This document shows, in pieces, positions 7,191 through 14,334 of a stretch of DNA of 17,809 bases. Location of the stretch: assembly GCA_018669975.1 (NCBI GenBank), contig JABHSK010000003.1, forward strand, positions 1 through 17,809, given 5' to 3'. Numbering within the stretch: position 1 is the first letter of the stretch; every line of letters starts with the position of its first letter. A program made the translations under genes and the position numbers. A model generated the notes under the pieces. The model did not search any database and was not told the origin of the DNA. It worked only from the letters and a program-made list of their open reading frames with translations. The stretch is from Candidatus Parcubacteria bacterium. GTDB lineage: Bacteria > Patescibacteria > ABY1 > UBA1558 > GWA2-36-10.

Positions 7191-7301
7191 ATGAAAAATA
7201 ATAAAGGTTTTACTTTAGTTGAACTATTAGTTGTTATCGCTATTATTGGTATTTTGTCATCTGTAGCAATTGTACAATTAAATGTAGCTCGTACTAAGGC
7301 T
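7191..7301 (+). repeat. 111-base pilin 5' module, with copies at 6685-6795 and 7641-7751
   Basis: The first 37 codons of the three pilins form a direct repeat. Copy 2 and copy 3 match at 99 of 111 bases, and copy 1 and copy 2 at 94 of 111, counted by eye codon by codon. Downstream of this module the three genes show no alignable DNA similarity. Most differences between copies 2 and 3 are silent. The module covers the leader, cleavage site and N-terminal helix. Confidence 0.8.
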
Positions 7302-7625
7302 AGACGCGCAGCTTTACAACAAGTAATGGCTACCATTAAGTCAGCTGTGGCTGTTTGTCATGATAAACATGGTGCTATACAAGATGGTTCTGGTAGTTCT
7401 TGTCCAACAGGCGCAGGCTTAATTAATCCTACATGGGCGCCTATCACAGCAGGTGGGTTGTTATGTGTAGATCCGCCTATGTATTGGCCTGCTCCACCAA
7501 CCGGTACCAGCTTCAATGTGTGTAGTTATAATAGTCTTGATGTAGATGGAAATAATGAATTTGGTTGGCTGGGTTTTGCAAACCCTACTTTTGTAAGCTG
7601 TCGTGATGATCAGGGCTGTCAATAG
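7191..7625 (+). CDS. Type IV pilin paralogue 2
   Basis: This is a 144-residue prepilin with the cleavage site MKNNKG|FTLVE, Glu at +5 and the motif LNVARTKARRAAL at the end of the N-terminal helix. The head has six cysteines and a Gly/Pro-rich segment (WPAPPTGTS), and it shows no visible similarity to the head of the preceding pilin. The first 111 bases match the third pilin at 99 positions and the first pilin at 94, which points to duplication with replaced or fast-diverging heads, or to gene conversion of the 5' part. The gene has an extended -10 promoter but no Shine-Dalgarno. It is probably an alternative or minor pilin expressed less than the first. The third pilin gene follows after 15 bases. 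Confidence 0.88.
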   Translation: MKNNKGFTLVELLVVIAIIGILSSVAIVQLNVARTKARRAALQQVMATIKSAVAVCHDKHGAIQDGSGSSCPTGAGLINPTWAPITAGGLLCVDPPMYWPAPPTGTSFNVCSYNSLDVDGNNEFGWLGFANPTFVSCRDDQGCQ

Positions 7626-7640
7626 AAACAAAATAAAAAT

Positions 7641-8069
7641 ATGAAAAATAATAAAGGTTTTACTTTAGTCGAGTTATTAGTAGTTATTGCTATTATTGGT
7701 ATTTTGTCATCTATAGCAGTTGTGCAGTTAAATGTAGCTCGTGATAAAGCTAGGGTGGCAGCATTGCAAGCTTCTGTAGATCCAATTTGGAAATATTTTA
7801 ATTTTTGTCTTTCTGGAGGAGGTAATCTGTATTATAATGGTTCTGCTAGGGTTGATGGTGGACCTGGACGCAAGAGTGTGGTTGTGGGGACTGAAATGTG
7901 TAGTAATGATTCGGATTTAATTTGGTTGCCGATTCTTGGTCAAACTCATTATGAGGCTAATTATGATATGTATAGCGGTATCTTCTTATTTTCTTTTGAA
8001 ATTGGAGTATCAGGTTTAGCTCAAATAACATGCTTTGAGAACGCGGGCTGTGCAACTACTGTCTTTTAA
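7641..8069 (+). CDS. Type IV pilin paralogue 3
   Basis: This is a 142-residue prepilin, again starting MKNNKG|FTLVE with Glu at +5 and the motif LNVARDKARVAAL. The head has four cysteines and ends in CATTVF; it is unlike the heads of the two paralogues. It includes a Gly-rich, basic loop (DGGPGRKS) and aromatic segments (WKYFNF, YEANYDMYSG). It is co-transcribed with pilin 2 (15-base gap) and with the pilin-like gene behind it (5-base gap). No Shine-Dalgarno precedes the ATG. Processing by the PilD encoded downstream is expected. Confidence 0.88.
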   Translation: MKNNKGFTLVELLVVIAIIGILSSIAVVQLNVARDKARVAALQASVDPIWKYFNFCLSGGGNLYYNGSARVDGGPGRKSVVVGTEMCSNDSDLIWLPILGQTHYEANYDMYSGIFLFSFEIGVSGLAQITCFENAGCATTVF

Positions 8070-8074
8070 GAAAT

Positions 8075-8512
8075 ATGATATTTAATTATTCTACAAAAAC
8101 AAAAGTAATTTCAATTGTCATTTTGGTGGCAGTAATTATTTTTACTGTTGTTTTTGTTCGTTACAACAATAGTCGCAGTAATGATTTAGAATTAGCACAA
8201 CAAGTTAAAATCTTAGCTAATGGGCTAGAGGAGTATTACGAAAAATTTAATAGCTATCCAATTAGTGATACAGTGTCAGTGGCTCAGATATCAAATATTA
8301 CTGACAAGGGTTTTAATTCAGATGGGGATATAGTTTACTTTGTGCAAAATTTCAAATGGACTGGTGGAGCTAACTATATAAGTGACGGCAAGCAATATAC
8401 TATAGATTTTGTTGTGAACAATTCTTGGGATAGTTGGGGCATCACTAAGATGGCAGGTGGTAATTGTCAGGTGACTACTAATGTGATGATGGAGTGTATA
8501 AATAAACCTTAA
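8075..8512 (+). CDS. Pilin-like membrane protein without a prepilin cleavage site
   Basis: The 145-residue protein has an N-terminal helix (about 10-29, KVISIVILVAVIIFTVVFV). There is no G|F/M site before it and no Glu at +5, so PilD should not process it. Behind the helix comes a segment of the kind seen in type IV pilin globular domains, ELAQQVKILANGLEEYYEKF followed by NSYP. A mostly beta region with two cysteines follows (GNCQ, MECIN). The likely picture is a pilin-type head anchored permanently in the membrane by an uncleaved signal anchor. It lies five bases after pilin 3 and ends the pilin transcript before pilD. A role as assembly adaptor or non-polymerising competitor of pilins is a guess; it could also be a diverged minor pilin. 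Confidence 0.6.
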   Translation: MIFNYSTKTKVISIVILVAVIIFTVVFVRYNNSRSNDLELAQQVKILANGLEEYYEKFNSYPISDTVSVAQISNITDKGFNSDGDIVYFVQNFKWTGGANYISDGKQYTIDFVVNNSWDSWGITKMAGGNCQVTTNVMMECINKP

Positions 8513-8539
8513 GTTCAGTTTTAAAAATTTCTATAATTA

Positions 8540-8548
8540 TGTTATAAT
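8540..8548 (+). promoter_or_regulatory. Extended -10 promoter of pilD, nearly leaderless
   Basis: TGTTATAAT is an extended -10 with a perfect hexamer at 8543-8548. A weak -35 TTTAAA lies 17 bases upstream (8520-8525). A second TATAAT occurs at 8532-8537. Transcription would start near 8555, only about three bases before the pilD ATG at 8558, so the transcript would be essentially leaderless. In AT-rich DNA such hexamers can arise by chance. Confidence 0.5.
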
Positions 8549-8557
8549 AAGACTACT

Positions 8558-9334
8558 ATGATAGTAGTTTTTATTTTTATTTTTGGCTTATTTGTGGGTA
8601 GTTTCCTCAATGTAGTCATTTATCGTTTACATAGACAAGAAACATTTGTTAAGGGCTTTTCCAAATGCTTATTTTGTGGTCATAGACTTTATTCCAAGGA
8701 CCTAGTGCCTTTGTTTAGTTATTTATTTTTAAAAGGCAAATGCCGCTATTGTAAGCAGCGTTTTTCACACCAATATCCATTAGTTGAGTTATTTACGGCT
8801 GTTAGTTTTAGTTTGATATTTATAAAGATTTTTCCGCAGTTAGCTTTTTATAATTTTGCAATTTTAGATATAGTCACTTTGATATTTTGGTGGGCGATGA
8901 CAGCTTTCTTGATAATCATATTTGTTTATGATTTAAAGTATTATTTAGTTTTAGATATAGTAGTTTTGCCAGCAGTAGTGATAGCTTTTATAGTTAATCT
9001 GTTTTTAGGTTTTAGCTTTTTAAATTTATTATTGGCAGCAGTGGTAGGCGGTGGTTTTTTCTTGCTACAGTTTGTGGTTTCCAAGGGCCGCTGGATAGGT
9101 GGTGGTGATATTAGAGTTGGATTGTTGATGGGCGCTCTTCTAGGCTGGCCACAATTACTGACGGCACTTTTTGCAGCCTATATGTTAGGAGCAGTAATTA
9201 GTGTAGGTTTGTTGGCAGCTGACAAAAAAAATTGGAGTGATAAAGTGCCCTTTGGGACATTTTTGAGTGTTGCTACTTTTTTAGTATTATTGTACGGGAA
9301 TCAACTCGTGCATTGGTATTGGTCCTTGTTTTAA
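8558..9334 (+). CDS. pilD: Prepilin peptidase / N-methyltransferase PilD
   Basis: The 258-residue polytopic membrane aspartyl protease cleaves the leader after glycine in type IV prepilins and usually methylates the new N-terminus. The sequence begins with the family motif VGSFLNVVIYRL (13-24). A cytoplasmic zinc-type tetracysteine loop follows (C37, C40, C62, C65). The two catalytic aspartates are D125 in VYDLKYYLVLD and D184 in GGGDIRVG. About seven to eight hydrophobic segments follow the usual pattern and the length is normal. Its substrates are probably the three pilins upstream and the four minor pilins downstream. Both the methyltransferase loop and the peptidase half are present, so the enzyme should be bifunctional. 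Confidence 0.95.
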   Translation: MIVVFIFIFGLFVGSFLNVVIYRLHRQETFVKGFSKCLFCGHRLYSKDLVPLFSYLFLKGKCRYCKQRFSHQYPLVELFTAVSFSLIFIKIFPQLAFYNFAILDIVTLIFWWAMTAFLIIIFVYDLKYYLVLDIVVLPAVVIAFIVNLFLGFSFLNLLLAAVVGGGFFLLQFVVSKGRWIGGGDIRVGLLMGALLGWPQLLTALFAAYMLGAVISVGLLAADKKNWSDKVPFGTFLSVATFLVLLYGNQLVHWYWSLF

Positions 9335-9349
9335 TTAATTATAAAATAT

Positions 9350-10051
9350 ATGAAAAAAGACAAATTAAAGAGTCAGGCTGGAGTGACTTTTATAGAGTTG
9401 ATGATAGCGATAGGTATTATAGGTATTATTTCGTCTGTATTTATACTGATTATCCACCCTGATGATTTTGGTGAGATCAAGCGAGTGACAGATCAAGTAG
9501 CGGCAGATTTTAGGTATACTAGAAATTTAGCTGTATCTAGGGCAACATATGATTTTGGAGGCTCTACTGGTGAGATATATCCACCAGGCGGCTATGGTTT
9601 TCAATATGAAGATCGTCATGATGAGCCAGTAAAATATTTTATTTTTGCTAATTTAGGAATAGATGGCACAGCAGATGCTGATAACTGGGATCACGACTAT
9701 GATACAGATAAAGATTTTATAATCAAAGAAGTAATTTTAGACAATCCAATAATAGAGATGACTAGTTCGCCATCGGAGTCCTGGACTAGGTATTTTACTT
9801 TTTTGACAGAGGATGAAATAGATAGTAATTGGGGGACTGCAGGCGGCGATAATTATATATTAAAAATAGAAAATCCAGGACCAGGTTATCCTGACCAGGG
9901 GTATCGTGGCATGATTACCATTGGCGAGAAGACGGAGGATGGCCATATATGGAGTAGAATTGGTGCCTATTACACCTCTTTTACACCGCCAGATGATTCA
10001 GGCGGTGGCGGTGGTTGCGGAAAGATTTGTCCTCAACTACAAATACCGTAA
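9350..10051 (+). CDS. Minor pilin, GspH/FimT type
   Basis: The 233-residue prepilin has the leader MKKDKLKSQAG with cleavage before V12 and Glu16 at +5 (VTFIEL). A hydrophobic helix to about residue 32 follows. The GspH/FimT-like feature is the early segment DQVAADFRYTRNLAVSRAT, which resembles the helix after the membrane part in FimT/GspH (LAxxLRxARxxAxxR). The head carries a Gly-Tyr-rich region, many acidic residues and a glycine run with two cysteines near the C-terminus (GGGGGCGKICPQ). Valine instead of Phe/Met at +1 is tolerated in the family. It is the first of four minor pilins in GspH-I-J-K order, 15 bases behind pilD. Confidence 0.82.
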   Translation: MKKDKLKSQAGVTFIELMIAIGIIGIISSVFILIIHPDDFGEIKRVTDQVAADFRYTRNLAVSRATYDFGGSTGEIYPPGGYGFQYEDRHDEPVKYFIFANLGIDGTADADNWDHDYDTDKDFIIKEVILDNPIIEMTSSPSESWTRYFTFLTEDEIDSNWGTAGGDNYILKIENPGPGYPDQGYRGMITIGEKTEDGHIWSRIGAYYTSFTPPDDSGGGGGCGKICPQLQIP

Positions 10052-10069
10052 AGATTTTAGTATAATTTT

Positions 10070-10801
10070 ATGATTTGCTATTCTTTTGTAGACAATCTAA
10101 AGAATAAAGTAAGCGCTGTTTTTGTCAATAAAAACAGCGTTAGCTTTGTTAATGGCAAGCAAGGATTTACTTTGATAGAATTGGTTATAACAATTGGAGT
10201 TTTTACATTAGGTATTATAGGCGCTTTTACTTTAGCTTTAGCCAATTTTAATACAGCCAAAGAAAATGTCCAGCGAGTTTTGGCTGCAAATCTAGCTAGA
10301 GAGGGGATTGAGATGGTTAGGAATGTTAGAGATAGTAATTGGTTGCGTATTGACTCCAATGCTGATTGTAATGCTGCAGCAGGTATACAATTGTGTGATT
10401 GGGATGAATATTTACAACCTGGCGGCAATAGCGATATATTTTTTATTATCAATTATAATAGTAATCCCATCGTAGAATGTTCAGTTAGTAGTAATATAGA
10501 CGATTGTATAGAATATTGTAGTTCAGATATATTACCAGGCAATAATAATAATAATTGTGGTTTATATTTGAATAATGGCTTTTATCATCATGATGATATT
10601 GGGGTGCCTTCGGGTATGTATAGAGTTATTCAAGTGCAGAGCATTTGCCTTAGTGGTTCAACGGAAACGCCTACAAATAGCATGGTTTGCAATGTAGGAG
10701 AAAAAATAGGCATTAGGGTAATATCTAGAGTTAGTTGGCTCAAGGGTAATGCTTTGTCACATTTAGATGTGGTAGAAGATATGTATAATTGGAGAAGATG
10801 A
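10070..10801 (+). CDS. Minor pilin, PilV/GspI type
   Basis: The 243-residue prepilin has an unusually long leader of 32 residues before the site QG|FTLIEL (Glu at +5). The segment ANLAREGIEMVRNVRDSNWLR (about 82-102) is typical of PilV-like minor pilins. The exported part carries eight cysteines and an Asn run (NNNNN, from five AAT repeats). ATG 10070 is the only start available, because a TAG lies twelve bases upstream in frame and no ATG, GTG or TTG occurs between it and the cleavage motif. A perfect 10-base inverted repeat sits in the leader-coding part. The gene ends with tandem TGA TGA that overlaps the start of the next gene. Function as part of the tip/priming complex is inferred from family and order. 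Confidence 0.83.
   Translation: MICYSFVDNLKNKVSAVFVNKNSVSFVNGKQGFTLIELVITIGVFTLGIIGAFTLALANFNTAKENVQRVLAANLAREGIEMVRNVRDSNWLRIDSNADCNAAAGIQLCDWDEYLQPGGNSDIFFIINYNSNPIVECSVSSNIDDCIEYCSSDILPGNNNNNCGLYLNNGFYHHDDIGVPSGMYRVIQVQSICLSGSTETPTNSMVCNVGEKIGIRVISRVSWLKGNALSHLDVVEDMYNWRR
10114..10139 (+). repeat. Perfect 10-bp inverted repeat inside the PilV-type leader
   Basis: CGCTGTTTTT (10114-10123) and AAAAACAGCG (10130-10139) are perfect inverted repeats around the six-base loop GTCAAT. They fall about 45 bases after the start codon, in the part that codes for the cytoplasmic leader. An RNA hairpin here could slow early translation. It is not a terminator for the + strand, because no T run follows the second arm. 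Confidence 0.7.
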
Positions 10802-11436
10802 TGAATAAAGATAGAGGGAAAACTTGGGTAAAGGTTTTGAAGAGCATTAAATCAAGTCAGTCTGGCTTTACTTTGTTAGAATTACTTATTTCAACTTTTA
10901 TATTTGTTTTGTTGATGTTTGCCATATCAGGAATTTATGTTTCATTTTCTAGATTACAAGCTCGCACTAACGCTTCCCAGAGGATGCTCAATGATGCGCA
11001 GTACGTGTTGGAGATTATGGCTAGGGAGATACGTAATAGTGTGATTTTTGATTTTTCTCCAAGTACCAGTGCTTGTGTGGACTTGGTCGGAGTTGGCTAT
11101 GACAATTGTATTTTATTATTAAATGAAAATGAGCAATTGGTAGCTTTTGCTTCAGTTAGTAATGATTTGCGTTATGTAACTCTAGATTGTAATTCTGCAT
11201 ATGATTCTTGTACAATTAGTGATTATATAGCACTTGCTGCAGCAGGGCTTAATAAAGTTTCAGTGGAGGATTTAGCTTTTGTAATTACTCCATCAAGTGA
11301 TCCATATGTGGGCAACAGTGATACTCAGCCTAGGGTGACAATAAAAATGCATACAAAATTTGAGGGTGACAGAGAAGCAGAATTGATAAATCATTATTTA
11401 CAGACTACTATTTCGTCACGTATTTATAAAAGGTAG
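10801..11436 (+). CDS. Minor pilin, PilW/GspJ type
   Basis: The 211-residue prepilin has a basic leader of 22 residues ending in SG, cleavage before FTLLEL and Glu at +5. The segment RMLNDAQYVLEIMAREIRNS matches the conserved helix of PilW/GspJ proteins. Four cysteines lie in the exported head. Two starts compete: ATG 10798, which overlaps the previous TGA as ATGA, and ATG 10801. The second is preferred because GGAG at 10791-10794 gives a six-base spacing. Translational coupling to the PilV-type gene is clear either way. In GspJ-like complexes this protein helps form the pseudopilus tip with the I and K subunits. Confidence 0.83.
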   Translation: MNKDRGKTWVKVLKSIKSSQSGFTLLELLISTFIFVLLMFAISGIYVSFSRLQARTNASQRMLNDAQYVLEIMAREIRNSVIFDFSPSTSACVDLVGVGYDNCILLLNENEQLVAFASVSNDLRYVTLDCNSAYDSCTISDYIALAAAGLNKVSVEDLAFVITPSSDPYVGNSDTQPRVTIKMHTKFEGDREAELINHYLQTTISSRIYKR

Positions 11437-11438
11437 CT

Positions 11439-12317
11439 ATGGGATTTTTTTCTAAGAAAAAATACAGCAAAAATAATCAAGGGGTGGTTTTAGTTATGAC
11501 CTTGATTATTATGACTTTAATTATGATTTCAGTTTTAGCTTTTAGTGCCATTATCACTGGCGAAGTCAAAATGACTATCAACACTGGTAATGTGGTTATT
11601 TCTTATTATGCAGCTGAAAGTGGTATAGAAAAGGGATTGCACCGTATAAAATACTCTAGAGAAAACTCTGATTTTTCTTATTTTAAAGATTTAGATAATA
11701 CAGGTGCTAATGAATTTACTATAAATAATTCTTATATAAAATCTAGAAAATATGAAATTGAAGAAGCGATTACAGATGTCGATGATTATATGGTTTATAA
11801 TTTGAGTACATCTTCACCGGCTCATGTAGATATCATAGATCCAACAGGTGCTGTAGCCACCATAGACTGGGATGCTGGCTTTGGTGTTTATCAGTATAAG
11901 GTGGACTGGATGATTAATGATTGTTTTCCTTATCATGCTTCTGATAAATTAGAAATATCAGTGACTTCTTTTAGTGGTAATTTTTTAAATCCAAGCACAA
12001 AAAAAGAAGTAGCCATTTGTGACTGCTCTTTTAATGATAATGATTGTGATAGTGATTTAACTACTTTTACTATTTCGGATAATAAATATTACCGGTTTTC
12101 TTTTAGGCCGCTTGATAATGAGGTGGATCAATTAGGTTTCGGTGTATATAGAGGCAATGTACAGCTCGGTATCTGGTCGGAGGCTTCTGTGGATTCATAT
12201 GGTACCTACGCTAATTCAAAATATTATATTAAAGCTAGGATGCCATCACTTAGTCCATTGTCAGATGTGTTTAGTTATGTGTTGTTTTCAGAAGAAGATT
12301 TGACTAAGGGTATTTGA
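11439..12317 (+). CDS. Minor pilin, PilX/GspK type, lacking Glu5
   Basis: The 292-residue protein has a basic leader (MGFFSKKKYSKNNQG) and then VVLVMTLIIMTLIMISVLAFS, the pattern of PilX N-terminal domains. The sequence ISYYAAESGIEKGLHRI (about 54-70) is highly typical of the family. Mature position +5 would be Met20 instead of glutamate. GspK-type tip subunits are known to lack this residue, since they cap the fibre and need not neutralise a neighbouring N-terminus. Four cysteines occur, three of them in one short segment (CDCSFNDNDC). The gene starts two bases after the PilW-type stop and ends in tandem TGA TGA, four bases before ligA. Together with the preceding three genes it completes an H-I-J-K set. 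Confidence 0.8.
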   Translation: MGFFSKKKYSKNNQGVVLVMTLIIMTLIMISVLAFSAIITGEVKMTINTGNVVISYYAAESGIEKGLHRIKYSRENSDFSYFKDLDNTGANEFTINNSYIKSRKYEIEEAITDVDDYMVYNLSTSSPAHVDIIDPTGAVATIDWDAGFGVYQYKVDWMINDCFPYHASDKLEISVTSFSGNFLNPSTKKEVAICDCSFNDNDCDSDLTTFTISDNKYYRFSFRPLDNEVDQLGFGVYRGNVQLGIWSEASVDSYGTYANSKYYIKARMPSLSPLSDVFSYVLFSEEDLTKGI

Positions 12318-12321
12318 TGAT

Positions 12322-14334
12322 ATGAGTAAAACGGAAGCTAAAAAAAGAATAGCCAAGTTAATTGAAGAGGTTAGACACCATCGTTATCTCTATCATGTTT
12401 TAGATAAACAAGAAATTTCTGATGCAGCTCTTGATTCACTAAAAAGAGAATTAGCGGAGCTAGAAAAAGATTTTCCTAGTCTAATAAGGTCTGATTCGCC
12501 AACACAAAGAGTGGGTGGTAGACCTCTAGACAAGTTTATAAAAGTTAAGCATGCTACTAAAATATTATCTTTGGCAGATGCTTTTAATATGTCTGATCTT
12601 GAAGATTGGCAGACAAGAAACAAGAGAATATTAGCCACCAAGAATGAAGGAAAGATAGAGGGGTACTATACTGAGCTCAAATTAGATGGATTGACAGTAG
12701 TGTTGACTTATAAAAATGGAGTTTTTTGGCGTGGGGCTACTCGGGGTGATGGGCAGATTGGTGAAGAAGTGACCAAGAATCTTAAAACCATAGAAAGTAT
12801 TCCGTTGGCTTTGCATGCACCTAAAGGAAAGAAGATTCCGGAAACTGTGGAAATACGTGGAGAGGTGGTTATGGATAAAAATATTTTTAAAAAATTAAAC
12901 AAAGATCAAGAGAGGAAAAAGTTGCCGTTATTTGCCAACCCTCGTAATGTGGCAGCCGGCTCTATTCGGCAATTGGATTCTAAAATTGCTGCTAGTCGAA
13001 AATTAGATTGTATAGCCTTTGAGTTGATTACAGATATGGGACAAAAAACACATGAGGAAGTGCATCAGATTTTAGCTGAATTAGGTTTTAAGACAAGCTC
13101 AAATAATAAATATTGTAAGAATTTAACGGAAGTAGATAAGTATCTTAAAAAATGGGTAGATAAACGAAAAACATTGTCATATTGGACAGATGGAGCAGTG
13201 GTAGTGACGGATGATATTGTCCAGGAAAAATTACTGGGGCATATTGGTAAAGCAGAGCGATGGATGATAGCCTATAAGTTTCCAGCTGAGCAAGTGACAA
13301 CCAAAGTTTTGGATATTGAAGTACAGGTAGGTCGAACAGGAGCTCTGACCCCGGTAGCCATACTTGAGCCAGTGTCAGTAGCCGGCAGCACAGTCTCTAG
13401 AGCAACTTTACATAATCAGGATGAGATTAAGCGCCTGGGTGTTAGAGTGGGTGATACTGTTATTATTCAGAAAGCTGGTGACATCATACCGGACATTGTT
13501 CAGGTGATGACAAAATTACGAGATGGCTCAGAAAAAAGATTTATTTTTCCTAAAAAGTGTCCAACTTGTGATTCTCTGGTTAGTCGTAAGGCTGGCAAGG
13601 TGGCTCACTACTGTACCAATAAACATTGTTACGCCCAAAATGTTGAAAGTATTATTCATTTTGTATCCAAAAAAGGATTCAACATCGAAGGATTAGGTAA
13701 TAGTATCGTGGCTCAATTAGTAGATACTGGCTTAGTTGTAACGCCAGCAGATATTTTTAGATTAACAAGTGGTGATTTAAGCCCTTTAGAGCGTTTTGCT
13801 AATAAAAAGGCAGATAATTTGTTAGCTGCGATTGGGGATAGTAAGACAATAGAATTAGACGATTTTTTATATGCCCTAGGTATTAGACACGTAGGTGAGG
13901 AAACATCAATTGTTCTAGCTAATCATTTTGGTAGCTTGGATAGACTTAAGGTAGTTAATCAAGAAAATTTGGAGGGTGTTTCCGACGTAGGTCCAGAGGT
14001 AGCTAAGTCTATTTTGGCTTGGTTTGAGGATGAGCATCATATCAAGTTGCTGGATGATTTGCTTACTTTGGGTATAAAGATAAAGAATCCTAGTAAAGTA
14101 GATAATAAATTTTCTGGCCAAACATTTTTGTTTACGGGTAGTATGAACATGAACAGAGATGAGGCTAAAGATATGGTGCGTCAGATTGGAGGAAAGATTG
14201 TTTCCTCAGTCAGTGGGCAACTTAATTATTTAATAGCAGGGGAAAAGCCTGGTTCTAAATTAAATAAAGCTAAAGCTATTAGCAGCGTGAAAATTTTGAA
14301 TGAAAATGATTTTCTTAAATTACTTAAAAATTAG
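12322..14334 (+). CDS. ligA: NAD+-dependent DNA ligase LigA
   Basis: The 670-residue protein is a full-length LigA, which seals nicks during replication and repair using NAD+. In order it has domain Ia (about 1-70), an adenylation domain with the active Lys120 in KLDG and with RGDG (141-144) and EIRGEV (178-182), then DGAVV and AYKF motifs. An OB fold follows (about 325-405), then a zinc finger (C413, C416, C431, C436), helix-hairpin-helix repeats (about 445-580) and a C-terminal BRCT domain (about 595-670). The NMN-binding motif usually reads DAEYD; here it reads DAALD, so the tyrosine equivalent to E. coli Tyr35 is Leu37. The gene is four bases behind the PilX-type pilin, so it is probably transcribed with the pilus genes. 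No terminator is visible behind it. Confidence 0.97.
   Translation: MSKTEAKKRIAKLIEEVRHHRYLYHVLDKQEISDAALDSLKRELAELEKDFPSLIRSDSPTQRVGGRPLDKFIKVKHATKILSLADAFNMSDLEDWQTRNKRILATKNEGKIEGYYTELKLDGLTVVLTYKNGVFWRGATRGDGQIGEEVTKNLKTIESIPLALHAPKGKKIPETVEIRGEVVMDKNIFKKLNKDQERKKLPLFANPRNVAAGSIRQLDSKIAASRKLDCIAFELITDMGQKTHEEVHQILAELGFKTSSNNKYCKNLTEVDKYLKKWVDKRKTLSYWTDGAVVVTDDIVQEKLLGHIGKAERWMIAYKFPAEQVTTKVLDIEVQVGRTGALTPVAILEPVSVAGSTVSRATLHNQDEIKRLGVRVGDTVIIQKAGDIIPDIVQVMTKLRDGSEKRFIFPKKCPTCDSLVSRKAGKVAHYCTNKHCYAQNVESIIHFVSKKGFNIEGLGNSIVAQLVDTGLVVTPADIFRLTSGDLSPLERFANKKADNLLAAIGDSKTIELDDFLYALGIRHVGEETSIVLANHFGSLDRLKVVNQENLEGVSDVGPEVAKSILAWFEDEHHIKLLDDLLTLGIKIKNPSKVDNKFSGQTFLFTGSMNMNRDEAKDMVRQIGGKIVSSVSGQLNYLIAGEKPGSKLNKAKAISSVKILNENDFLKLLKN

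Noticed and set aside
10061..10066. TATAAT just before the PilV-type start codon as a promoter
   Set aside because: The start of transcription would fall at or inside the ATG, there is no TG extension and no -35 at the proper distance. Probably chance in AT-rich DNA.
10078..10452. Minus-strand open frame of 124 codons opposite the PilV-type pilin
   Set aside because: The + strand gene carries a clear prepilin motif and family helix. The antisense frame shows no domain, start signal or compositional sign of coding.
10541..10555. Five AAT repeats in the PilV-type gene as a phase-variation tract
   Set aside because: A trinucleotide repeat changes length in frame and cannot switch the gene off. 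Five units are also few.
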